Positions 43,720 to 55,578 of a DNA stretch of 64,000 nucleotides are shown here, one piece after another (the first letter of the stretch is position 1; every line of letters begins with the position of its first letter). The stretch is from the NCBI GenBank assembly GCA_037501455.1, contig CM074865.1:52656501-52720500 (forward strand), in the 5' to 3' direction. Under the pieces are notes generated by a model that was not told the DNA's origin, searched no databases, and saw nothing but the letters and a program-made list of their open reading frames with translations. The DNA is from Lantana camara. Lineage: Eukaryota; Streptophyta; Magnoliopsida; Lamiales; Verbenaceae. Position numbers and translations under genes: made by a program.

Positions 43720-45981
43720 ATCCTCCCCCCTTAAGAGAACCTGGTCCCCAGGTTCGCCTGCTCGAGTTTCAAGCTCGAACAACTTCCCGTATTCACCCAA
43801 GTTCGAGGTTCATGACGTCCCGACAAGGGTTAGGCCGGTAAGGTCTTCTTGCAAAAGGGATTTGATCACTTCTTGAAATCTTGATGAAGAAATTCCTCGC
43901 TGCTTCATCAGTGCTAGGAGCAACTAAAATGTTTCGCACGATAGGAGGGTCCAAGTTTGATCCATCACCCATCGTTTGATTCATTTCAACTACTCAAAAG
44001 CTCGGTATTACACGAATGGCGTGGTTACCGAACCTCCACCCCTCGCACCTTCTAATTCAAGAAGTCCCGTTGCTGGAGTGCTATACACAACTTCTTGCTC
44101 GCTCCGGAAGACGGTCGTAACCACGACCCTCAGCTTACCGAGAAAGCCCACACACTCGTGAAAACACACAACAAGCACACACGCACACAAGTAAACACAC
44201 GATAATACCATAACAATCAAATATGCATAATGCACTTGCCATGAATGATATATGTACCGTTCACCATTTCTCAAAGCCCTTCACATTGATGAGATGGAGT
44301 GGAGAATCAAGGTTGATGTCTTAGAATTCGTGACCCGGATTCCTCAACCTCGGTTTTATTGAATGGATCCTTAGCTCGTTGATTCCATTCCATTTCCCTA
44401 ATTTCTATGAGGGATTATTTATGTTCCTTTCCCCTCAGGAATCTTTCATAACTCGTTTAATCTTGATTTGCCTTAATTCAGTCGACCATTATCGTATCAT
44501 GATCTCTGGTTGTCTTGAGGTCTCTCAGCCCACTCTTTCCAGGAGATCCCCATACCTTGTCTAATTTAAATCCCGATTTCTCAACACCTCTCTTGTATTA
44601 TAAGGTCTGGTGAAGAGGTACTCCTCAAAGTCATCAAGTGGCACGCCCTAGTGTTCACTCCTTCGCAACCTCCATTACTCATAAATCTTTTTTTTTTTTT
44701 ACCAATTATTTGATGTTCATAGAATCAATATCTTGGCCTCGTCTTGATAATCGATCTTCCGTCGTTGTTCTGAATCTTCGTCTAGTTATCACCTTAATTG
44801 AAATCCTCCGATTCCTCTCTTTACTAATTTGAATTGGTTGTATAACTTACCCTCTACTGGCTTACACTCGAGTATATGATCTCCTTCCCAAAATTACTTT
44901 ACCTTTCTTTATCGTTTCCATTTGTTGCTTTATCTCCCAATTTGTCTTCACAACACGATAATTCACCTTGGATCTAGAAAGTAAACTCTAATCCGTCCCG
45001 AATATAGAACTTCCTACAATTAATATCAAAGGTGTCTCAACTCTTTCTGCTTCTTCCTATTGCTCGAGCTCAATTTCCAGTGGATAGGTTTAATTGGAAC
45101 TCTTCCTTGATGGTTCGTAGTGCTCATCATCCCCTAACCCTATGATATTCGAACCTTCTTTGTCGACTTTCGTTGCTTATCCCTTGAGGAACCTAATTTA
45201 CCTTGGGTCCACACGAATACCATCGCCTTATCATTAGTTTGGACCTCAAATTAAAACATTCCCAAGATCTTTTTTGCTCTTCTTACGCTAGACAATCCCA
45301 TGAAATCCTCTCAATATTCCTATAGAACATGGAGTTACTCGTTTACCTTCTAGGAATTGGGTCCGAATAGAATACTTGTCCCCGGATCATAGTTTCAATG
45401 CTTCCCTTAACACTCTCTTGGTTAATCATCATTAAGGCATCCATCTTTTTCCGTAGCATTCTTAGCCCCCTTGTTATTGTTCTTCTAAATCCCTTGAATT
45501 TCCACTTTCACCTTCTTTTTACCCCGGTTTTCACCATCACGAAGGAAGACTTCTCTCAATTGCAAGCTATCATGAAAACATTAACTCATGCATGTCGGGT
45601 TAGGTTTGCTCATGCTATGTGTCACGTTGGTCAACAATTCAAACAAGGAAGCAACAAGAAATGGCAATACGTAACACACATAACAAATAAGTATAAAGAT
45701 ACAATGGGGGATGGATGCTCATGTCATAAATGCAATTACCTCCCCATTCCATTCTTCTTACTCAACTCCTTCCTTTCCATTTCTTAGATTCGACCCGAAG
45801 AGCTTCCCGGATACTCTTGATCCAAGCTCTAAACTCGATCCCGGTTTCCATTTCTCGAAAATCTTCTCTAAATCCCTCTAAGATTTGAACTATTTCTTTG
45901 GACTCCTTCAATTTCTGTCGAGTGCTATAAGAGCATGAGTCGACCTTCTTGTTCCCTCAGAAGATTTAAACTTCCAACTTT

Positions 45982-46191
45982 CTAATTCTCAATGATTCCC
46001 ATTCGTTCCTTCACAATGGGTGCATGGGATTTACTTTTTGAAAATGATGCGCTCGACAAGAACATAAGGTCTCTTCCTTCAAATCGAGTTATCTTGCCCT
46101 TCACCTTGGTGGATTGGTTATCGATGCGATGATTCGGCGGTCGTGAAGGGCCTTCATCTCTACTTGATCCCAATTTCAACTTAGGGCCCAT
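45982..46191 (-). CDS. Short ORF of unknown function in element E, gag position
   Basis: A 69-codon frame starts MGPKLKLGSSRDEGPSRPP and continues with basic and Ser-rich sequence (DNQSTKVKGKITRF, SASFSKSKSH). It sits about 300 bases from the primer site, the same distance as the gag start in B and in the gag-only element, so it is probably what remains of a gag start or a replacement ORF. An upstream in-frame Met at 46266 would lengthen it to 94 codons. Further along, other frames read EIVQILEGFREDFREME, suggesting a longer, frame-broken original. No known domain. Confidence 0.35.
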   Translation of the reverse strand: MGPKLKLGSSRDEGPSRPPNHRIDNQSTKVKGKITRFEGRDLMFLSSASFSKSKSHAPIVKERMGIIEN

Positions 46192-46480
46192 GGTCGTTGA
46201 GATGAGTGGTTGATCGTTGGAAGATATTAACTCGCTATGCACAAGAAAGGTGAAAATATGATGCATGCGGTTAGTGAGTGATTATGGCACATAAATGGAA
46301 CAGTTAGTACACATAAAGTATGGAACAACAACCATTAATGAAAAGAAAGTAACAATTTTAAAACACATAATTCAAGAAGGTCACATATCTTAATGCAATG
46401 CACACATTAGCACGTTGTTCCTACGCCGTACGACCTATACTTGACACAACAGGACGCAAGAACTCCAATTTTGTAACCCG

Positions 46481-46494
46481 GAGCTCTGATGCCA
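46481..46494 (-). promoter_or_regulatory. Primer-binding site of element E (one-base variant)
   Basis: The plus strand reads gagctctgatgcca, whose complement TGGCATCAGAGCTC differs by one base (TGGC for TGGT) from the initiator Met-tRNA-type primer site seen in the other elements. Confidence 0.85.
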
Positions 46495-46502
46495 CTTTAA
46501 GT

Positions 46503-47610
46503 TGTAGCACCCCGGAGCGAAGGGCACTATATCCCCCGCATCATAGCCCGACACGTGTAACGAAATGGGATCTCCACACACGCACCAAGCCATGGCGAAC
46601 GGAAGACAAACAAAAACACACCCCTAGGTTAGGCGGTCTAGACCCTAAAACAGAGTGCACAACAAAATAAAACAAAAGCGAAAGCAACAGGATCGTAAAT
46701 ACATTCATAATTATACAAAAATCTCAAATGTAAACAGGTGACAGGTTCATTCTTATCCTATAATCCTATCCCAAATCACATCAAGTCCACAAGATACATT
46801 AAATACATAATCATAGGCTTATACACATTTCAAATTCCAAGGCATATAGATAAAGATGCAGAATGCAAAAAGACCCAAACAACTTGACTCAAAAGACCCA
46901 AAAGACGACCGCCGCCCAGCTCGACCGGAACCCTGCACCTGGAACTAAAAGGGGGAAAATGAGAGGGGTCAGTCTACAACTCGACTGAGTGAGTGGGGCT
47001 GAACACACTCACACAATACATAATATAGAGCATAACACGTATTAAACAAAAGACTATGAACCGGGAATAGGGTTTTACATACCAAAGCTATTTTCCAAAA
47101 GAGCTCATACTTATTCATATATTCATATATTCTTAAGTTTGAAAACTCGTAAGGATTCATAGATATTCAAAGAACGCATATGGATTCATATTAAAACTCA
47201 TAGGGATTCAAATAGATTCAGACCGAGTCATAACTTAACGTAGAAATCTCATATTGAAATCAAACTCTCCTATCCCGTTTCATAATCAACTTAACAAAAG
47301 AATTCAAATACCCGGCGAGTACGGGTCTCCAACCTTACTCCTTAATCGAAAGACTCAAAAGATTCATAAGGAAGCATAAACTCATAAATTCATAAGATTC
47401 ATAGATTCAAATTCCCGTATTACAACCTTCTCCGGAAGTCTGCACGCGGGTTACGGGCCCACATCGTGCAACTCAATATACGTGGGTTCGCAAACCCACA
47501 ACGTAACTTCTCCGGCCTCAGCCGAAGGCTCAAAGCATCATGCCTTCTCCATCTCCCTCAGAGTCGCGCGTAGGTACTTCAAAGGAGCGTGTGCACAGGG
47601 GTGATAACCG
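46503..47610 (-). mobile_element. Right LTR of element E, cut by the Copia-like LTR
   Basis: It starts TGTAGCACCCC and follows the left LTR closely (offset 6649), including the conserved block. It stops at 'gtgataaccg' (47610), where TGTTAGGAATAG begins. The lost 2.7 kb presumably lies beyond the right edge of the window, after the Copia-like insertion. Confidence 0.88.
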
Positions 47611-48778
47611 TGTTAGGAATAGTGCCCTAGAAAGCCGATTAGTCATAATCCGTTTTGGGACTTTCCTGGTATCACAGACAATCTTTGAATAATATACGAT
47701 TGATTAATGTCATAGGCAAACACTTCTTTATATGCTCTTGTTTGGTATGCGTTTACTTTAGTTGTGCATGTATGAGAACTCCCCTAGTCCTGATGACTTT
47801 AGGACTCTACCATTTAGGTGAAATGGTTCATGAAACAAGCCCTATATCACATAAGTCATGATTAGTAAAATGCTCCAAGCCGATGAGTCCTACCGACAGT
47901 GGGAGTGTCAACCTGACTCCTCTAAGGCTTGCTTGTGGGATCACGCCCTTAAGAAGGACCACCTTGTTTCATGTTGATGCAAAGTGTATAGTTGATACAT
48001 GCGTGATACATGAGGGTGCTTACTTTAATAAGTAAGTTCACTGAGGTGCCCTGTGTGAGAAGATTCCCAAATGGGAAAGGAAGTTTCGATTTCAGGAAAT
48101 GGAAACTTCCAGATTAGGAAATATCTCACGAGTCATTGATGTGATTAATTGATCCTTAGACTTGAGGTTCCATGTCACTTTATGTGTTAACTCTGCAGTC
48201 TTTAGTATAAGCTTTAAAGGGTGTCGCCTTAGACAACTGATTCAAGGCTTATGCTGGGGCTGCACAAGTGATTCATGAAAGTGAATGAGAATCAAGAAAG
48301 GACCTACACTTGCATTTGCAAGGTGATCTCTTATTGTGTAAGTCATTCATATGTCATATGAGTCCTTGGCCAAGGCAGTAGATCAAGACATCAAGAAAAG
48401 GGTTTCTTGGATTGAGATCAAATGGATATGAAATGCACTTAGCTTTAAGACCAGATTATTAGGGTTCTAATTATTCCCTGACCCTAGATCTTGGTTGAGA
48501 GATAGTAAGTAGGAGGATTGTATCTCACATGAATCAATGACTTAAAGGTTCTGTCGAATCCGAACATTCCAATTCAGCTAGGGGTTAAACACCTGTTGCT
48601 AGACTATGGTCGTTTAATCTGTGGACTGATTAATTAATTAGTGAATTAATTAATTAGGGTCACTGCTAATTGAATTGAGAACCTAGAGGGTCACACACAA
48701 CAAGTTGGTTATATGAGTTGAGGCTTTAAAATGATTAAACGAGTTAACCGGGCCAAGAGGGTTCCACACGTGTTGTAG

Positions 48779-51264
48779 TGTAGCACCCGGAACGCTAGGC
48801 GCCACATCCCCCGCACTATAGCCTCAATCCACATATGAAACGGGCAATTCATACATGAACCGAAACTATAGCGAACGGGAGACAATAAAAAAAACACAAG
48901 GCTAGGCGGGTACCCTCAATTAAAACCAAAACAACTCAGAGCAACAAAATAGCGGAAGCAAAAGCGTTCAATACCTATAGATACCATATTTAAATATTTA
49001 CTTATAGGTACCGATAACACATACCATTACAATATCCATCCAAGTAAAATTCAAGATTTACTACAAAACAACAAGTATCAACACAAGTACAATGTATGAA
49101 GGTGCAGTGCTAGACCCGAATAAAAGACACGAGACCCTAAATCCCGCCTAGCACGAACCTGCAAAACTGAAAAGTTGAGGTGTCAGTCCAAACGGACTGA
49201 GCGAGGGGTATAAATAAATATATGCGCACATACATGCAAGTTATAATCTCGGGTAATAATTTTTTTGGAAAAAAACAACACCAATAGTAAGAGGAAAAGG
49301 TACTATCGCCCGAGATTATCACTAATTCAGTTTATCAATTAATTTAGTTCAATACAATCAATATGTGGCCCGGCGAGTGAGGGCAATTCTCCAACCTTCC
49401 TCCGACCGTGTACAATCAATCAATTTGTTAGGTGATTAGGTGATCAAGCAATTATTTACTGTGCACAATTAGCAGTTTCAGTCCATCCTTCTTCCTCCGG
49501 GTGATGGTGGGATTGCAAGGCCCCACCATCCAATCAGTCTGGGCAGAGGGTACATGAATCCCTAAGCCCGGAACTCCTTCCTCCCCTAATCTCCTAGGGG
49601 GTTCAGGGGTCATCCCATTTGGTGAGGATAGCACTCGAGTTACCCGTCAGCCCATGCTTTCCCGGTTGGCTCGAGCCACTATCCTCGGGCCCACAGTGCA
49701 ATTCAATACTCGCCCAATACAATCAATCCGTCAATCAATCAATCCATTTTATCAAATCATTTGAAAGTCATAAGGTTCGCAAACTATAGATATATATATA
49801 CATTTTGGCCGAAATAGTCACATAGGGGTTGTAAGGGTTCTATTTAACTAGAATTTAAACCTCACCTGACCAGACGACCAAAAGAAAGCAAGAGAGCACC
49901 CTACTGAGCGGGCTCCTCAAAACCGGGACCGTGATCTGTGCAACAAGGACAAGTGTGAAATAAGACTCGACTCGAATGAACCAATTATGACGAACGGCAA
50001 AGTTATGCACCAATATGTTATGCAATAATTATTTAATGAATGTCAAATACGAGCAAGATTGTCAATAAACCAAGTATATAACACATACACATACATCCAA
50101 GCATGAAAAACAATGTGCATGAAAACAAGGGGTGACACGCCCGTGTCACAAAATTACACTAAGCCGTGACACCCCCGTGTCACGGTACAGCGGACCAAAA
50201 GCTTGCAAAACAAGGTGACACGCCCGTGTCACCAAAACAAGGCAAACCGTGACACCCCCGTGTCACGGTACAGAAAAACCGACCCAGCCAACATGCACCC
50301 CCGTGTCACCCAAAACAAAGCAAAGGTGACACGCCCGTGTCACCTGTGCGTGACAGAAAAACAGGGCAACTACGAACAACACTAAGATCCAACCAAAACA
50401 CCAAATCTAACCCAATAAAAAGGATCAAACACAACATATACATAATATACTCCAACTATACCACAATCTAACCAATAAATATACATCAAATCACCAAGAA
50501 TTAAGCCCCAAAACCCCATAATTATTCACATACTCCAACTTCCATATAACTTCATGCTTTATGCAAGAAATGAAGGAAACAAGAGCTAAACATGCTTCTA
50601 ATCAAGGATACACATGAAGGTATCAAGCTAACATCAAACCCTACCCATATAGCCAATCAAGAAATTCAATCCATGCTTCCATATGTACCTTGAAATGAAT
50701 GAAGAATGAAATGAGATGAAGAGATGAAGATATTGATGCTTCTAGCTCCAAAGTTCTTCAATTATGGCTTGAGATTGGTTGAAATCTTCCTCCTCTCTTG
50801 AAGGTGTTTTGATCGGTTTCTTGTGTGTGTGTGTGTGTAGAGATTTGATGAAATGTATGTATGAGCAAGTGATGGAAGAGATGCATATACTAGCTATAAT
50901 ATATCCTCCACTATCATAACATATGCCCCCAATTTGCAAACAAGTCCCTAGGTTATTTAAATGAATGCAATCAAGTATTATCCCTACCTAAAAGATCCAT
51001 TAACTCCAATCCAAGTTATGCAATTGAGTCCATAATTTCATGAAATGATCGATTAAAGTCACATAGTACAATTAAGCATACTATCACTTAATTCATGAAT
51101 TTCACATTTAAAAGTTAATTCGTATAAATATAGAGAAATGTATAATGCACACAATATTACAAAGAGATCATAATAAGCAAGTGAATGTATAAATTTAAAC
51201 GCCCAACTCCCGAAGACCCGCACGTGGCGTGCTTACCTGAACTTCCGGAACTTGGGGCGTTACA
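48779..51264 (-). mobile_element. Solo gypsy LTR 1 (2,486 bp), inserted into the tip of solo LTR 2
   Basis: It runs from TGTAGCACCCGG to GGGGCGTTACA, with the 5-bp TSD TGTAG (48774-48778 and 51265-51269) formed from the first five bases of LTR 2. It contains the conserved block (49490-49705) and the GTGACACGCCCGTGTCAC words (50132-50345). No internal region is left. The two LTRs end head-to-tail with no intervening base except the shared TSD. Confidence 0.9.
50132..50345 (-). repeat. Palindromic words GTGACACGCCCGTGTCAC in solo LTR 1
   Basis: Five good copies (50132-50149, 50164-50185, 50214-50233, 50247-50268, 50324-50345) and a half copy near 50295. Inner arms GTGACAC/GTGTCAC are constant. 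The loop alternates GCCC/CCCC, and the flanking pairs switch together: GG...CC in copies 3 and 5, CC...GG in copies 2 and 4. Spacing is 12-55 bp and spacers are unrelated. Confidence 0.85.
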
Positions 51265-53340
51265 TGTAGCACCCCGCACGTGAGGCACCACATCCCCCGC
51301 ACTATGGCTCAACACGAGTAACGAAATAGTAATTCTGCACCCGTATCAAACCATAGCGAACGGGAGACAAAAAAGAAAACCCTCCGAAGCTAGGCGGAAC
51401 TTAGACCCTGCAATAATAACCAATCAACAAAATATAGTGCATCGCAAAGCCAAAGTTTAAACATACAAACCATAACCAGAATTGGGCTCTTCAGGCCTCT
51501 TTTAATCCATAGCAAAACCCAGTAAAAGCAATTCAATAACAATTACATGAATATTCAATTTCATGATACTATAGAATCGAATCATACATAATTCTAATAC
51601 ATATGTGAGTGCAGAGACTCTCCTAACCTAACTTGACCAACTTAAAGATTCCAAACACCTCCGCCTAGCTCGAAACTCTAAAGTCAAACCTGCACACTAA
51701 AAGGTTGGGGAGGGAGAGGGTCAGTCTCTAGAAGACTGAGTGAGCAGGAGCGATATACATATATAAAAACATGCACATGCAAGTCATAAATTCCGAACAA
51801 GGTTTTGTTTGAAATTAGTTCCCAAAAAGGGCAAGAGAATGATTGATCAATGCTCGGATTTTATGACTAATCATATTAATTCATTACATTCATAAATCAT
51901 ACATAAATATAAGGCTCGGCGAGTGAGCGTGCACAATCTCCAACCAAACTCCGACCGTGTGTGACAAATATCATTAATATGTTGATTAGGCGATCATGCA
52001 ATATATCATAATACACACAGACCATATATCATATCATAAAACATATTCGTTTGGGCAATCCGTGTCCCGGCCCTCCCCCCACGGTGCATAATCATATCAT
52101 AACATAACATAATCATAATCATAAATCAGTTCCAACCTTCTTCCTCCGGGTGGTGGACGGGTTTGCAAGGCCCGACCACCTAAACATATCATTATGGCTG
52201 TGAGGTTCATGAGGCCTCGAAGCCCGGTTAGCGTTTCCCCGTCAAAACTCCTTGACGAGGTCCGTTTCGCCGTAACATAGTGGAACTAGCACATGGGATC
52301 ACCGTCGGCCCATGCCTCCCCGGATAGCCACATGTACTAAGTCCCTGGGCCCGTGCAATCATAAATCATAAATATGTCTCGCCAAACATTTGCTTCTTAC
52401 ATAGGATACATACTATAAGAAAACATACTTTGCCGTGCACTCAACATATGCTATACACGTACCTCTCTGTGTCATCCTAATCCGTAGCTAGCATGAAGAC
52501 ACACGGTTTGGAGCATAGCCTCATTGCAAAACCATTTAAAGCTTATATATGCCCATACATATAATTTCAGAAGAATTTACTCAATGACCCCACTTGTAAA
52601 GATAACATATATATACACATAAGGTTTTAGGCCAAAACTTGTCACATAAGGGTTGTAGGGTTTAATATGTAACAAAAACGAAAACACCCCTCACCTGGTA
52701 CAAGACGATACAAGGATATGAGTTACCAAGTGCCCGAAGGATCAAGATCTCTCCACCCTGGAGATAAACTATACAAAAGACAACATGACGTGTTCGTGAG
52801 ACTCAAGACCCTAAATGAACCATATATGACGCACGGCAATGCACAAACATGATATGAATGCATAAAAGATGATATTATGTCATGAAAATGTTCATGTGCA
52901 TTATTAAGGCATTTAACTCATATAACCAAGTCATTTATTTGATATTATAAACGTTCATATACATTCAAGTTCCATCTTTTCACATCCTTCATAATTCATA
53001 GCAATATCTAACAAAATCTTGGAACTATAGTCACATTATACCTTTCAACATGTTTACATTTAATATGATAAATAAAAAGGCAAAGAGCATCACTTAAGAC
53101 ATCAAAAGAATGCAAGAAGGTACTTAATATTTCATATAGAAGCACTCAAACCACTTCATAGCAATTCACCAAAAGCATGCTTTAAACCTCATCCAAAAGC
53201 TATGAAATTAAACCACAATACTCCTAACACATAACAAAAAAAGTTCATATTTCAACACAAAAGGAGATAAAGTCATGAAAGAGGTGAAACAAATCAAAAA
53301 CCGAAAAGGAAGCAACAAGGACTGCGCAGGGGAAGGGAAA

Positions 53341-53465
53341 CGGGGGTGTCACCAACCTTAGCTAAACTGAGCCACGACCGTGGCTCAGTACAGACATGCC
53401 CAGAAGGTGTGACACGCCCGTGTCTCACATTTTAGTGTAAATGAGACACGGGGGTGTCACGGTAT
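53341..53465 (-). repeat. Palindromic words in solo LTR 2
   Basis: A 22-bp palindrome with arms CTGAGCCACG/CGTGGCTCAG (53367-53388), a GTGACACGCCCGTGTCTCAC word (about 53409-53428), a GAGACACGGGGGTGTCAC word (about 53443-53460) and a half word GGGGGTGTCACC at 53342. Two of them share the spelling of solo LTR 1's words. Confidence 0.7.
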
Positions 53466-55578
53466 AGAACCAAAACGCACACAAGACTTAACCGGAAAAA
53501 CAGACTCTACAAATCCTCAGTCCAAAAACATACCAAATCAACTCCAAATGCTATGAAACTTAATATACGACATATTTAGCATGTAAGGAACATATTTCAT
53601 TTAGAGTTCAAAGGCTAAATCACACATTATGAGCATCTAAATCATGCAGGAAAACTGGGTCGCCAAAATCGCACATATGAGAACTATTGGTTCGATCATG
53701 CCATGATCAAGTACTTAGGGGTTAAATTTGGAACTGAAACCTTGAGGACTGCATGCTAACATACTAAATAACTAATTTACATCATATATATGCAAAATGG
53801 CATGAATTAAAGCACATTAGAATGACCAACAAGTCACAAAACGCAACAGCAGCAGGTCTGTCTTGGATCATGCATAAGAACAGGCCATGTCTTTCGGTTT
53901 TGAGGCTTAAAATGGATCCAAATACTTGAAAAATGAATGTTAACATATAGAGCAATGATTTTACATAATATCCATGCAAATTCACACGAAAAGAAGGTCA
54001 TTTGATCAAGCAACAAACCATAATTCCACACAGCAGAACCGAAACAGAGGAGGCAGTTTTGAACATCAAGTTTGAAGCCCCAAATCTCATAATTTTATCA
54101 AAGGGTCAAGAGATAAAATCCTCCTAATATCATATAATATGAGTTAGGAAAGAAATAGGCCAAGAAACAAGCTCATATAATCATGTATAAGCAAGAAAAT
54201 CAGCTACCCAAGTAAATAGGTCACAAGAACAAAAATCCCTAAAAGTTCATACCAAACTCATCACTCAAACCCTAACCAAATCTGATCCAATTCATGTTTT
54301 AAGTAGATGAAATCAAGCATAATAGAGTATAGAAGACATAAATATTCGTACCTTGAAGATTAGAAGAAGAAGGGAGGTGATTTGAGCTCAAAATCACAAG
54401 AATGGCCAAGGGTTTTTCTTCCTTTTCTTCTCTTCCTCTATCTCGATCAGTTGCAACAGCAAGGGAAGATATTTGGCTCGGTTTTTGCTGCTAAAAGGGA
54501 GGAGAAAGGCTTAAATCAAGGTACAAAAGTCATGGTTAAGCTTTGGTTAGGTTAGGTTGAGTAAAAAGGGTCCCACCATGAAGACTAGTCAACAAAAAGA
54601 GCTCTTCTTGCACGAGTTGTCCGTTACGGTTGGATTTCGAAGGTCTTAATGATTTCAAAAAGGTATGAGGCTTGTTCCATTGTCTCCGAATTGTCGATAC
54701 GAAGGCAACGGAGGTGACGGAATTCGAATCCGAATTCCCGAGCTCAAGATATCACATACGGAACCAAGGGTACGCTAATTGCTCGTTAGCCCCCGACTTG
54801 GTTCCACAAATCAAATTAAATTCGTTAACACGTCAAATGAATCCGAAAACATAAACCAAGTATATAGGCATGTTCATAACACACATATTTACGACATACT
54901 AAATTTCCATACCATTCTGATATCATTACATATAAGAACGAAGCCCAAATAGAACACTCATGCGCAATAATGAATTCATAACGTTATAAATTAATTACTA
55001 AAACTTAAATTCCATTTTAAATAAATTAAAACCAACTAATAACATGTTGAAATTAATTAACAGAATTACCGAAATAGTTAAGGTAACATGAAACATAAAT
55101 TAAGAAGTTAAACACTAAATATCAAGTTGAAATAAAATGAATTAAATTAAAATAACAATTATAGTTTTAAAAATCAATTATGAACATTTTTAAACAATTG
55201 ATCATATAATTAAATAATTAAATTGACAATTTATACACAAAACGACACATTAGTTAAAATGAAAGACCGGGGCGTTACACGTGTGAACCACACGTGTGGC
55301 TCACGTGAGTGACACGTGTCCTTGTGACACGTGTCTCACACGTGTGTAAATATATGTGTATATTTATTTTTGTGTTAAATAATTAATGTGATTAATTATT
55401 TAATAGACTTTTGTTTAATTTTGAATTAAGAAGAAAGTTTTATTTTGGAGAAAAATAATCTAGTTAATTGATTATGAATTAATTAATTAGATAAGAATAA
55501 GTTATTTATTTTAAATAAATAAAGTATAAAATTATCCAAAAATAGTTTGGATATTTTTAGCTCTCTTGAAAGTTGATT

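Larger units (their letters stand above)
43720..46502 (-). mobile_element. Internal region of element E (2.8 kb, no recognisable gag or pol)
   Basis: Bounded by a purine tract (sense TTAAGGGGGGAGGATTG) with its adjoining hairpin (43737-43755) and by a primer site (46481-46494). I recognise no protease, RT, RNase H, integrase or zinc knuckle. Most of 43760-45780 is CT-rich on the plus strand without long frames. A short ORF of unknown function lies near the primer-site end (45982-46191). The layout fits a large non-autonomous (LARD-like) element. Confidence 0.75.
48774..55279 (-). mobile_element. Solo gypsy LTR 2 (48774-48778 and 51270-55279)
   Basis: Flanked by the 5-bp TSD CGTGT (48769-48773 and 55280-55284) in the Copia-like LTR. 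Its first five bases TGTAG were separated by the later insertion of solo LTR 1 and duplicated, so it can be read as 51265-55279 (4,015 bp), TGTAGCACCCCG to GGGGCGTTACA. It contains the conserved block (52140-52350), palindromic words (53367-53465), a sense donor candidate near 54350 (CTTCAAG|GTACGA) and the GGAATTCGAATCCGAATTCC hairpin (54719-54738). Confidence 0.88.
48767..55344 (+). promoter_or_regulatory. Cluster of six G-box (CACGTG) motifs, split by the nested LTRs
   Basis: CACGTG occurs at 48767-48772 and, after the inserted LTRs, at 55291-55296, 55302-55307, 55313-55318, 55328-55333 and 55339-55344. Removing the insertion brings all six within about 75 bp, most as longer ACACGTGT palindromes. 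A further CACGTG at 55278-55283 is created only by the LTR junction. G-boxes are known bZIP/bHLH binding sites in plant promoters. Promoter activity of this LTR is inference. Confidence 0.55.
47611..55578 (+). mobile_element. Copia-like LTR (47611-48773 and 55280-55578), interrupted twice
   Basis: It begins TGTTAGGAATAGTGCCCTAG, a start typical of plant Ty1/copia LTRs, and interrupts LTR E (flank AACCG). After 1.16 kb it is broken by two nested solo gypsy LTRs, resumes at 55280, and is broken again at 55578 by the gag-only element. No Copia coding sequence is in the window, so the family assignment rests on the terminus alone. It has no conserved block of the gypsy group. Confidence 0.6.

Noticed and set aside
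47655..47861. Small ORF in the Copia-like LTR
   Set aside because: Short, within the LTR, no domain; likely chance.
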